DNA from: Rhodospirillales bacterium
GTDB taxonomy: Bacteria > Pseudomonadota > Alphaproteobacteria > Reyranellales > Reyranellaceae
Direction: 5' to 3'
Length of the DNA: 64,000 nt
NCBI GenBank assembly: GCA_016185145.1
Contig: JACPOB010000057.1
Span: 1-64,000 of the forward strand
Shown: positions 11,302 to 19,500 of the stretch, piece by piece
How positions within the stretch are numbered: position 1 is the first letter of the stretch
Layout of the letters: each line of letters opens with the position of its first letter
Notes under the pieces: generated by a model
The model's database searches: none
Told to the model about the DNA's origin: nothing
The model's input: the letters and a program-made list of their open reading frames with translations, nothing else
Made by a program: the position numbers and the translations under genes

Positions 11302-12075
11302 CTAACCGGAGACCATTGGCTCCAGTTTGTTGCAGCCGATCACGGGGCCATGGTCGGCGCGCTGCACGATCACTGCCGCGCCAAGGCCCGGTTGCAGACC
11401 GGCATTCTCGACCGTCCAGCTCGCCTCCGCGCCGTCCCAGCGGCTCAGCACCTGCAGGCGGCGTACGACGTTGAAGTTCTCGATCATGCGGCCCTGGTTC
11501 TCGCCGCTGGCTACCGGCGTCGAATGGCGACGATCGTAGATCGCGAGCGTGACGTCGGCGGGCAGGTCCTCGAGCGGGAACGCGGCCAGCTTGACGGTGA
11601 GCGCGCCGCCTTGGGTACGCGACAGTTCCGGCGTGGCGCGCCTGGTCGAACGGCGTTGCGCTTCGGCCAGAAGTTTCTCGACGCCGGCGCGTTCGCGGCC
11701 GGTATCGTGGCCGATGCCCTCGACCACCATCTCCGGCGTGTAGACATAACGCTGCTTCAGGACGCGCGCATAAGCGCGCTGGCGATCGGTGGTGGCGCGT
11801 GTCGCGAAGGCGTCCTTCCAGCCGATATAGTCCCAGTAGTCGACGTGATACGACAGCGCGACGATGTCGGATCGCTTGGCCAGCATGCCGAGATAGGCAT
11901 CGGCCGGCGGGCAGGAGCTGCAGCCCTGCGAGGTGAAGAGCTCGACCGCCCAGGGTCCCTCGGTCACGCTCGGCGGCTTGGCCAAGACGATGCGCCCAGC
12001 CGTCGCCGCAACGCCTGCCGCTGCGGCGCCGCCGATCAGCAGGGACCGCCGCCCAGGACCCGAAAGTTTCGCCAT
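11302..12075 (-). CDS. DUF1223 secreted thioredoxin-like protein
   Basis: A 257-aa protein with a Tat-like signal (GRRSLLIGGAAAAGVAATAG) and a thioredoxin-like N-terminal domain holding the motif ELFTSQGCSSCPPADAYLGM, the hallmark of DUF1223. Conserved HVDYWDYIGWKDAFA and VVEGIGHDTGRE segments follow. The C-terminal beta-rich half ends in VIGCNKLEPMVSG. It is probably a periplasmic redox or metal-handling protein; the family role is not established. Its start faces the zinc-transport genes and a Zur-box-like site lies between them at 12179-12198, so it may share zinc control. Confidence 0.85.
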   Translation of the reverse strand: MAKLSGPGRRSLLIGGAAAAGVAATAGRIVLAKPPSVTEGPWAVELFTSQGCSSCPPADAYLGMLAKRSDIVALSYHVDYWDYIGWKDAFATRATTDRQRAYARVLKQRYVYTPEMVVEGIGHDTGRERAGVEKLLAEAQRRSTRRATPELSRTQGGALTVKLAAFPLEDLPADVTLAIYDRRHSTPVASGENQGRMIENFNVVRRLQVLSRWDGAEASWTVENAGLQPGLGAAVIVQRADHGPVIGCNKLEPMVSG

Positions 12076-12178
12076 GGATCGGAAGATGCGCGCGTCGGGG
12101 CCTTCCTGCCAATCAACAAACGGTTAGTCGGCCATCACGCGAGCTCGCGAGACCGGGTCCGGCGACTGGACTCTCTTT

Positions 12179-12198
12179 GGGTAATATTATAACAATTC
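12179..12198. promoter_or_regulatory. Zur-box-like palindrome
   Basis: The minus strand here reads GAATTGTTATAATATTAC, close to the alphaproteobacterial Zur consensus (GAAATGTTATANTATAACATTTC as I recall it). It is an AT-rich island in GC-rich DNA, about 5 nt before the ATG of the 38-aa ORF and 100 nt from the DUF1223 start. Zinc-dependent repression of the downstream transporter is the expected function. Confidence 0.75.
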
Positions 12199-12203
12199 CG
12201 GTC

Positions 12204-12320
12204 ATGCATGAGCCCGTTTCGCCCGGCACCGCGCTGCTCGCCATGAGTGCGCCCACGCGTATCGTGGCGGCACTTGGCGTGTCGGCGCTGTTGTGGCTCG
12301 CCGCCTGGTGGGCGCTGTGA
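12204..12320 (+). CDS. 38-aa single-pass membrane microprotein
   Basis: An ORF of 38 codons starting at the ATG just after the Zur-like box. It has a short polar N-terminus (MHEPVSPGTALLAMSAPTR) followed by one hydrophobic segment, IVAALGVSALLWLAAWWAL, which spans a membrane and ends at the stop codon. Its TGA (12318-12320) overlaps the GTG start of the ATPase gene, a typical translational-coupling arrangement. It could be a small transporter accessory subunit or a leader peptide that couples translation. I recognise no family. Confidence 0.5.
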   Translation: MHEPVSPGTALLAMSAPTRIVAALGVSALLWLAAWWAL

Positions 12321-13060
12321 ACGTCGCGCTTCGCCTGGTGAATTTGACGGTGAGCTATGACCGTCATCCGGCGGTGCACCATGTGTCGGCGGAAATTCCG
12401 GCAGCCGAGATGACGGCGATCGTCGGCCCCAACGGCGCCGGCAAGAGCACGCTTCTGAAGGCCCTGCTGGGGCTGGCGCCCCACATCGAGGGCCGCATCG
12501 AATCGACGGCCAAGCGCATCGCCTATTTGCCGCAGCAGGCCGAGATCGACCGCTCCTTCCCGATCTCGGTATTCGATACCGTGCTGCTCGGCCGCTGGGC
12601 GCGCTTCGGCGGCTTCGGTGCCGCCGCGCCTGTCGACATCCACGACGCGCAGCATGCCATCGAAGCGGTCGGGCTGGCGGGCTTCGAGCGCCGGCCGATC
12701 GACACGCTGTCGGTCGGCCAGTTCCAGCGCGTGCTGTTCGCCCGCCTGCTGCTGCAGGACGCCGATCTCGTCCTGCTGGACGAGCCGTTTGCCGCCATCG
12801 ATGCCAAGACCGTCAACGACCTCATGGCCGTGATCCAGCGTTGGCGCGCCGAGCAGCGCACGGTGGTTGCGGTCCTGCACGATCTCGACCAGGTCCGGCG
12901 CGATTTCCCCAACGCGCTGCTGATGGCGCGCGAGCTGGTCGATGCCGGTCCGACCGTCAGGGTGCTGTCGGCCGAGAACCTGCTGCGCGCCCGCGCCATG
13001 GCGGAGGCCTGGGACGAGCATGCCGGCACTTGCGACGTGCCGATGCGGGTGAGCGCCTGA
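12317..13060 (+). CDS. znuC: Zinc/manganese-type ABC transporter ATPase
   Basis: About 247 aa. Walker A is VGPNGAGKSTLLKALLG, the Q-loop is in YLPQQAEIDRSFPISVFD, the ABC signature is degenerate (LSVGQFQRVLFARLL), Walker B is ADLVLLDEPFAAID and the switch histidine is in VVAVLHDLDQV. The VFDTVLLGRWARFG spacing matches the metal-chelate (ZnuC/SitB/MntB) group. The GTG at 12317 overlaps the microprotein stop codon. The Zur-like operator argues for zinc. No ZnuA-type binding protein is in the neighbourhood. Zinc specificity is inferred. Confidence 0.85.
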   Translation: MNVALRLVNLTVSYDRHPAVHHVSAEIPAAEMTAIVGPNGAGKSTLLKALLGLAPHIEGRIESTAKRIAYLPQQAEIDRSFPISVFDTVLLGRWARFGGFGAAAPVDIHDAQHAIEAVGLAGFERRPIDTLSVGQFQRVLFARLLLQDADLVLLDEPFAAIDAKTVNDLMAVIQRWRAEQRTVVAVLHDLDQVRRDFPNALLMARELVDAGPTVRVLSAENLLRARAMAEAWDEHAGTCDVPMRVSA

Positions 13061-13070
13061 CGGTGTCACC

Positions 13071-13940
13071 ATGTTTTACGAATATCTGATCGCGCCGTTT
13101 GCGGACTTCGGCTTCATGCGGCGCGCGCTGGTGGCAAGTCTCGCCTTGTCGGTCGGCGGCTCGGCGATCGGTGTGTTCCTGATCCTGCGGCGCATGAGCC
13201 TGATGGGCGATGCGCTCGCCCACGCCCTGCTGCCCGGCGCCGCGCTCGGCTTCCTGCTGGGTGGGCTGTCGCTGCCGGCCATGAGTCTCGGCGGATTCCT
13301 GGCCGGCGTCTCCACCGCACTGGTGTCCGGCGTAATCGCCCGCTTCTCGAGCATGCGCGAAGACGCCAGCTTCGCCGCCGCCTATCTCACGGCCATGGCG
13401 CTCGGCGTGCTGATCGTGTCGTTGCGCGGCTCGGCGGTCGACCTGATGAACATCCTGTTCGGCGCCATCCTCGCCGTCGACGAGACAGCGCTGGTGCTGG
13501 TGGTCTCGACCGCCACGCTCACCCTGGTCGGCCTCGCCGCGATATACCGGCCGCTGGTGGTCGAATGCTTCAACCCGGGCTTCCTCGCTGCCATGGGCAT
13601 CCGCGGTTCGGTCTATCACTACCTGTTCCTCGCGCTCGCGGTGCTGAACATGGTGGCGGGCTTCCAGGCGCTGGGAACGCTGATGGCGCTCGGCCTGATC
13701 TTGCTGCCTGCCGTCGCTGCGTCGTTCTGGGCGCGCGAGGTGTGGTCGATGACCCTGGTCGCCGCGCCGATGGCCTTTGCCTCCGCGCTCATCGGCCTGC
13801 TGGTGTCGTTCCATGCCGGCCTGCCGTCGGGCCCGGTGATCGTGCTGTTCGCCAGCCTGTTCTTCCTGGGGTCGCTGCTCTTCGGCTCGCGCGCCTCGGT
13901 GCGCGCCAGGCTCTCGCATCCGGTGCATCTGCGCGGCTAG
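13071..13940 (+). CDS. znuB: Zinc/manganese-type ABC transporter permease
   Basis: A 289-aa integral membrane protein of the ABC-3 permease family with about eight transmembrane helices. Family marks include VGGSAIGVFLILRRMSLMGD, ALAHALLPGAALGFLLGGLS and the C-terminal VAGFQALGTLMALGLILLPA. It follows the ATPase gene by 10 nt and forms the translocation pore of the same importer. The cognate periplasmic binding protein is not in the window and must be encoded elsewhere if the system is functional. Confidence 0.88.
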   Translation: MFYEYLIAPFADFGFMRRALVASLALSVGGSAIGVFLILRRMSLMGDALAHALLPGAALGFLLGGLSLPAMSLGGFLAGVSTALVSGVIARFSSMREDASFAAAYLTAMALGVLIVSLRGSAVDLMNILFGAILAVDETALVLVVSTATLTLVGLAAIYRPLVVECFNPGFLAAMGIRGSVYHYLFLALAVLNMVAGFQALGTLMALGLILLPAVAASFWAREVWSMTLVAAPMAFASALIGLLVSFHAGLPSGPVIVLFASLFFLGSLLFGSRASVRARLSHPVHLRG

Positions 13941-13990
13941 CCTCCTTCGCTCCTTCCGCCTTCGCCAAGGCTCCGGCGGACCAGGACTAC

Positions 13991-14071
13991 CCTCCGAAGC
14001 TCCGACAGGAGCGTAGGAGGGCGGAGCTTCGGAGGCCGAGGTCCTCCGTAGCTGCGAAGCAGCGAAGGAGG
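13991..14071. repeat. Two short hairpin repeats, family B
   Basis: Two palindromes lie between the permease stop and the hydrolase start. The first (13991-14020) has arms CCTCCGAAGCTCC and GGAGCGTAGGAGG. The second (14043-14071) has arms CCTCCGTAGCTGC and GCAGCGAAGGAGG. The second arm of the latter also supplies GGAGG ahead of the hydrolase ATG. They belong to the same family as 6505-6586 and could serve as the transporter terminator. Confidence 0.75.
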
Positions 14072-14084
14072 ATAAGCTACCGCC

Positions 14085-15068
14085 ATGACCGACACTTCCT
14101 CGCCCGTTCCGGGCGTCACGCTCAAGACGACCAAAGCCAACAACATCGACATGCGCTACGCCGAGATCGGCAGCGGTCCGCTGGTGCTGTTCTGCCATGG
14201 CTGGCCGGAGAGTTGGTATTCATGGCGCCATCAGCTCACGGCCGTCAGCGCCGCGGGCTTCCGCTGCGTCGCTCCCGACATGCGTGGCTATGGCGGCACC
14301 CAGTCACCCGAGCCGATCGATCAATACACGCTCCATCATCTCGTCGGCGACATGGCCGAGCTGGTGAAGGCGCTTGGCGAGACGAAGGCGATCATCGTCG
14401 GCCACGACTGGGGCGCGCCAGTCGCCTGGCATTCCGCGCTGTGGCGGCCCGATCTCTTTCCCGTGGTCTGCGCCATGAGCGTGCCCTATGCGCCGCCGGG
14501 CTACATCGACGTGCTGACGGCGCTGGAGAAGCTCGGCATCAACGACTTCTACCTGCAGTACTTCCAGAAGCCCGGTGTGCCCGAGGCCGAGTTGCAGCAG
14601 GACATCCGCGGCGCATTGCGGCGTATCTACTTCACGGCCGCCGGCGACTTCACCGAGAAGGGCAAGGGCTTCGCCCGCCTGGGCGAGGGCACGCTGCTCA
14701 CCAACACCGTCGATCCGCCGGCCCTGCCGGCATGGCTGAGCGAGGCCGATCTCGACTACTACACGCAGGAATTCTCCCGCGCCGGTTTCCGCGGCGGCCT
14801 GAACTGGTATCGCAACCTCAGGCGCAACTGGGAGCTGGGCGGCCCATGGCGCGGCCAGCCGATCCGCCAGCCCTCGCTGTTCATCGCCGGCAGCCGCGAC
14901 GGCGTCCTGCGCTTCCCGGCAGCCCAGGCCCAGCTCGACGCGTTTCCCAAGACGCTGCCCGGCCTGCGCGGCAGCCACATCCTCGAGGGTGCCGGACACT
15001 GGGTGCAGCAGGAGCGGGCGGAGGACGTCAATCGACTGCTGATTGAGTTCTTTAAAAGACTGGCTTGA
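14085..15068 (+). CDS. Alpha/beta hydrolase, epoxide-hydrolase-like
   Basis: A 327-aa alpha/beta hydrolase close to soluble epoxide hydrolases. The HGxP oxyanion motif is FCHGWPESWYSWRHQ (about 36-50), then APDMRGYGGTQSPEP, and the nucleophile elbow IIVGHDWGAPVAWH carries an aspartate instead of serine, which fits epoxide hydrolase or haloalkane dehalogenase chemistry. A cap domain with candidate epoxide-activating tyrosines (YYTQEFSRAGFRGGLNWYRN) follows. The acid lies in FIAGSRDGVLRF and the histidine in LEGAGHWVQQERAEDVN. Stand-alone gene; substrate unknown. Confidence 0.88.
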   Translation: MTDTSSPVPGVTLKTTKANNIDMRYAEIGSGPLVLFCHGWPESWYSWRHQLTAVSAAGFRCVAPDMRGYGGTQSPEPIDQYTLHHLVGDMAELVKALGETKAIIVGHDWGAPVAWHSALWRPDLFPVVCAMSVPYAPPGYIDVLTALEKLGINDFYLQYFQKPGVPEAELQQDIRGALRRIYFTAAGDFTEKGKGFARLGEGTLLTNTVDPPALPAWLSEADLDYYTQEFSRAGFRGGLNWYRNLRRNWELGGPWRGQPIRQPSLFIAGSRDGVLRFPAAQAQLDAFPKTLPGLRGSHILEGAGHWVQQERAEDVNRLLIEFFKRLA

Positions 15069-15081
15069 TAAAGACCAATGA

Positions 15082-15115
15082 TCTTCCTATCTTCCTAATC
15101 AGGAAGACAGGAAGA
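15082..15115. promoter_or_regulatory. Palindromic operator of vapBC, includes the SD
   Basis: A perfect double inverted repeat: TCTTCCT-A-TCTTCCT, a 4-nt centre AATC, then AGGAAGA-C-AGGAAGA. The last AGGAAGA (15109-15115) is also the ribosome-binding site 2 nt before the vapB ATG. VapBC complexes autorepress through inverted repeats at such positions, so binding here would block both transcription and the SD. Confidence 0.75.
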
Positions 15116-15117
15116 AA

Positions 15118-15399
15118 ATGGCCCTCAATATCAAAAGCCGTGAGACTGAAAGAGTCGTTCGGGAATTGGCCAAGCGCATGGGCCTATCCATCACCGAGGC
15201 TGTTCACCAAGCCGCGGAAGAAAAGCTGCACGCGATGAATGTTGATTACGAGAAGCAGCTCGCGGCACTCACGCCGGCGCAACGCGAGAAGCTTCGAAGG
15301 ATCGAGGAAATCTCCAGGCAGGCGGCGGCGTTGCCGATCCTCGACACTCGAACGGACGACGAGATCCTGGGCTACAACGACAAGGGCACCTTCGATTGA
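15118..15399 (+). CDS. vapB: VapB-type antitoxin
   Basis: A 93-aa antitoxin of the Rv0623/PSK family. The N-terminus MALNIKSRETERVVRELAKR forms the ribbon-helix-helix-type DNA-binding element, with MGLSITEAVHQAAEEKLHAM as the second helix. The C-terminal half (RRIEEISRQAAALPILDTR to DDEILGYNDKGTFD) matches the toxin-binding tail that ends in D-E-I-L-G-Y-N. Its stop overlaps the toxin start (TTGA). The operator upstream supports autoregulation. Confidence 0.9.
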   Translation: MALNIKSRETERVVRELAKRMGLSITEAVHQAAEEKLHAMNVDYEKQLAALTPAQREKLRRIEEISRQAAALPILDTRTDDEILGYNDKGTFD

Positions 15400-15788
15400 T
15401 CGTCGTCGATACGTCGGCAGTGATGGCCGTGCTTCTCGCGGAGCAGGATGCGTGGGCGTTCCAACTTGCGCTCTCGCGACAAGATGAGGTGCGCCTTTCG
15501 GCGATGACGGATTTTGAGACCCGTCTTCTGGCTTTCAGTCGGGGCGGTGCTCGCCTTGTCGACCGCTATGAAGCCCTTTTCGACACGGGCGCGTTCGCCA
15601 TCGAGCCCTTCGGCAAGCAGGAATCGCTGGCAGCTTTCGACGCCTATCGTCGGTTCGGCAAAGGCAATCATCCGGCTCGGCTCAATCTCGTTGATTGTGC
15701 TGCCTACGCGCTCGCCAAGAACCTCAATGTCCCGCTCCTGTTCAAGGGAGACGACTTCGCCCGGACCGATATTGGCCGGGTCGTCTAG
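15396..15788 (+). CDS. vapC: VapC-type PIN-domain ribonuclease toxin
   Basis: A 130-aa PIN-domain endoribonuclease. The acidic centre is intact: D5 in MIVVDTSAVMAVLL, E41 in MTDFETRLLAF, D100 in LNLVDCAAYALAKN and aspartates in LLFKGDDFARTDIG. It starts at TTG 15396, overlapping the vapB stop by 4 nt, so translation is coupled and antitoxin is made first. Likely target is RNA (tRNA in characterised VapC proteins); the target here is unknown. The module appears complete. Confidence 0.9.
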   Translation: MIVVDTSAVMAVLLAEQDAWAFQLALSRQDEVRLSAMTDFETRLLAFSRGGARLVDRYEALFDTGAFAIEPFGKQESLAAFDAYRRFGKGNHPARLNLVDCAAYALAKNLNVPLLFKGDDFARTDIGRVV

Positions 15789-15837
15789 GCGGTTGCCGTT
15801 GGCTGAGGCATACTCAGCGACGTTTCCGGAGGCGCCG

Positions 15838-15963
15838 ATGATCCGTCTTCTCAGCTTGGCTCTTGCCACTCTGCTGGCCGTTGCCGCGCCGGTCTGGGCG
15901 CAATGCGACGATGGCCCACCGCCTCCTCCGCCGCCGCCGCAGGGCGACCAACCTACGACCTGA
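15838..15963 (+). CDS. 41-aa secreted proline-rich peptide
   Basis: A short ORF with GGAGG about 6 nt before the ATG. It encodes a Sec signal (MIRLLSLALATLLAVAAPVW, cleavage after A-Q or W-A) followed by a mature peptide of about 18 residues, C-D-D-G, eight consecutive prolines and Q-G-D-Q-P-T-T. It is 1 nt from the ATG of the downstream lipoprotein gene, so they form an operon. The single cysteine close after the signal could be lipidated, but the preceding residues do not make a clear lipobox. No family recognised. Confidence 0.55.
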   Translation: MIRLLSLALATLLAVAAPVWAQCDDGPPPPPPPPQGDQPTT

Positions 15964-15964
15964 C

Positions 15965-16501
15965 ATGTCACTGCCGTCCCGCCGCCTGCTGTTGGTGGCG
16001 TTGCCGCTTGCAATCGTCGGCGCCTGTGCGTCGCCCGCCTCCTATTCGGCGATGGTGGCCGGCGTGCCGCTGGGCCAGGGCGCCGCCCGTGTCTATCGCA
16101 GTGCCATCACCGTCGGCTCGGTCACGCTCGGCCGCGATGTCGGCACACCGTGGAGGTCGGCGGTCGGTCCCGATCAGGTGCAGCAGGCGCTGGTGCAGAC
16201 GTTGGCCAATGCCGGCCTGGGCCAGCCGGCCAACGGTCGCTTCCGCCTCAACGGCCTGTTGCTGACGCTCAGCCGGCCCTATGCCGGCTTTGCCATGACG
16301 GTGACGGCGGCGATCGCCTGGCGCCTGACCGACACCACCAATGGCACCGTGGTCTATGATAGGACGCTGCAAGGCCTGGGCACGGCGACGCTGGACGACG
16401 CGATCGACAACAACAATCGCCTGCGCATCGCCGAGCAGCGCGCGATTCGCGCCAACCTGCAGCAGCTCGTGCAGGACCTCTACGCCCTGCCGTCCCGCTG
16501 A
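15965..16501 (+). CDS. Hypothetical lipoprotein
   Basis: A 178-aa protein with a lipoprotein signal (RRLLLVALPLAIVGACASPA, lipobox V-G-A-C). The mature part has VTLGRDVGTPWRSAVGPDQV, QALVQTLANAGL and a C-terminal DDAIDNNNRLRIAEQRAIRA segment. The layout (a beta-rich body, basal-promoter-like TNGTVVYDRTLQG and a final helix) resembles small outer-membrane lipoproteins of unknown function. The ATG at 15965 is 1 nt after the stop of the proline-rich peptide gene. Convergent with gdh. Confidence 0.65.
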   Translation: MSLPSRRLLLVALPLAIVGACASPASYSAMVAGVPLGQGAARVYRSAITVGSVTLGRDVGTPWRSAVGPDQVQQALVQTLANAGLGQPANGRFRLNGLLLTLSRPYAGFAMTVTAAIAWRLTDTTNGTVVYDRTLQGLGTATLDDAIDNNNRLRIAEQRAIRANLQQLVQDLYALPSR

Positions 16502-16541
16502 TTACCTGTTTCTTCTCTGCGCTCGGGATGACAACACTTCG

Positions 16542-19500
16542 TCATACCAGCGTGCGCAGCTCGGCCGTTGCGACCGAGAGCATGGCGAGGTCGAGCATGC
16601 CGGCGCCCGCCAGATCCTCCTTAAGCAGGCGATCGACGCGATCGAGGGCGAGCTTGCGCGGCTCGCTCCAGCGCGCGATGGCGGCATCGGCATCGCCGGA
16701 TGCATGCGGTCCCGCGGCGCCCAGCGCCGATGCCAGGAGGTCGGCATGCAGGGTTACGAGCTCGTCCTGCACCGCGAGCGCCGCCTGCGCCGGCCACTGG
16801 CCTTCGCGCGGCAGCTTCTGCGCCGCGATCGCCAGCCGGGCCAGCGACAGCCGCTCGCCCAACCGGAAGTAGAGGCGCGCCGCTACCTCGATGCTCACGC
16901 CGTTGGCGCGCGCCGCCAGCATGAGATCGCCCGCCGCCGCCAAAGTCTCGAGTGCGGCTGCGCGGCGCGCCACCCCTGCCGGCGCGCCCATCGCCTCGAA
17001 GGCCGCAGCGCGCTCGACCAGCGCTGCGCTCTCGGCTTCGCCTATAAGGTCCGCCGGCAGATCGCCCAGCGCCGCCACCGATGCGGCGAGCCCGGCGGTC
17101 GAGGCCATCGCGTCGATCGGCTGCGGCAGGCGGCGCAGCGCCCACTGCACGGTGCGCGTCAGGAAACGTTGCGAGGCCACCAGCATGCGGATCTGTGCTT
17201 CGGCCTTGAGCGCGGGATCGAGGGCTTCGATGTCGCCCCACAGATCGCGCAGCTTCCAGGCATCGCGCACGACGGCGAAGGCGCGGGCGATCGCCGCCGC
17301 CGGCGCGCCGGTGCGGCCCGCCATGTTGCGTACGAAGGTCGGCCCGCAGCGATTGATCAGCGAGTTCACGACCTGAAGGGCCGTGATCTCGCGGCGCAGG
17401 CGATGGGCGCGGATCGAAGGTTCGTGCTTCTCCTGCAGCGCCGTCGGGAAGTAGCGCAAGAGCTCGCCCTCGAGCAGCGGGTCGTCGGGCAGGTCGGACT
17501 CGAGGATCTCGTCGTTGAGGTCGATCTTGGCGTAGGCCAGCAGCACGCTGAGCTCGGGACGAGTCAGGTATTGCCGGTTTTGGCCGCGCGTGCGCATGGC
17601 CGGCGAATCAGGCAGGAACTCGACGGCGCGATCGAGCCGGCCGTTGCGCTCGAGAGAGCGCATGAAGCGTTCCAGCCGATCATGCTCCTCGCCCGCCTGC
17701 TCCTCGGCGACGCTGATCGCCTGGCTCTGCTGGTAGTTGTGGCGCAACACCAGGTTCGCCACCTCGTCGGTCATGGAGAACAGGAGCGCGTCGCGCTCCT
17801 CGCGCTTCAGCGCGTCGCGCAGGATCGCTTCGCCGGTGACGATCTTGATGTTGACCTCGTGGTCGGACGTGTCGACGCCGGCCGAGTTGTCGAGCGCGTC
17901 GGTATTGATCTTGCGGCCGACCAGTGCGGCCTCGACGCGGCCGCGCTGGGTGAAGCCGAGATTGGCGCCCTCACCGACGACGCGCGCCCGCACCTGGTCG
18001 CCGTTGATGCGCAGCAGATCGTTGGTGCGGTCGCCGGCATCGGCCTGGCTTTCGCTCGATGCCTTCACATAGGTGCCGATGCCGCCGAAATAGAGCAGGT
18101 CGACCGGGGCGGTCAGGATCGCCCGCATCAGGTCGACCGGCGTCATGCTGGGCGCCTCGATGCCGAGTACGGCGCGCGCCTCGGCCGACAGGGCGATCGA
18201 CTTGGCAGCGCGGTCGTAGATGCCGCCACCCGCCGACAGCAGCGACTTGTCGTAGTCCATCCATGACGAGCGCGGCAAGTCGAACAGCCGCTTGCGCTCG
18301 TCCCAGCTCGTCGCCGGATTGGGCGCAGGATCGATCAAGATGTGGCGATGGTCGAACGCGGCGACCAGCTTGATGTGCCGCGACAGCAGCATGCCGTTGC
18401 CGAACACGTCGCCCGACATGTCGCCGACGCCGGCAACGGTGAAGGGCGTGGTCTGGATGTCCTGCCCCAGCTCGCGGAAGTGACGCTTCACCGATTCCCA
18501 GGCGCCGCGGGCGGTGATGCCCATCTTCTTGTGGTCGTAGCCCGCCGAGCCGCCCGAGGCGAAGGCGTCGTCGAGCCAGAAGCCGTATTCCTGGGCGAGC
18601 GCATTGGCGATGTCGGAGAAGGTCGCCGTGCCCTTGTCGGCGGCGACCACGAGATAGGGATCGTCGGGATCGTGGCGCACCACGTCGGCCGGCGGCGCGA
18701 TGCCGTGGGCGGCGTAGTTGTCGGTGAGGTCGAGCAAGCCGCGGATCAGAGTCTGGTAGCAGGCGATGCCTTCGGCCTGGACCTGCTCGCGCGTCCCACC
18801 GACGGGTGGGCGCTTGACGTAGAAGCCGCCCTTGGAACCCACCGGCACGATCACGGCGTTCTTCACCATCTGGGTCTTCATCAGCCCCAGGATCTCGGTG
18901 CGGAAGTCCTCGCGCCGGTCGGACCAGCGGATGCCGCCACGCGCCACGCGGCCGCCGCGCAGATGGATGCCTTCCATGCGCGGGCTGTAGACGAAGACTT
19001 CTACCAGCGGCCGCGGCGCCGGCAGCTCGTCGATGCTGCGGCTGTCGATCTTGATGGAGATCCAGTCCTTGCCGGCCTGCCAGTAGTTGGTGCGCAGGGT
19101 GCAGCGCACGGCGTTGAGGAAACGCCGCAGGATGCGGTCCTCGTCGAGCGTCGCCACGCCGTCCAGCGCGGTCGAGATCTCGGCTTCGAGCCGGTCGAGC
19201 TTCTGCCTGCGCGTGTCGGATGTCGCCTCGTCCAACGCCGGATCGAAGCGCGCCAGAAAGAGATCGATCACCAGCCGCGCAATCGCCGGATACGACGACA
19301 GCACGCGCTCCATGTAGTCCTGGCTGAAGGCGATGCCGGCCTGGCGTAGATACTTGGCATAGGTGCGCAGGATCGCGACCTCGCGCCACGCCAGCCCCGC
19401 CGCCAGGACCAGCCGGTTCAGCCCGTCGCTTTCCAGCGCCCGCGCCCACACCCTGTCGAGCGCCTCGGCGAAGCGCGGACCTGCCCCGACGAGATCGACC

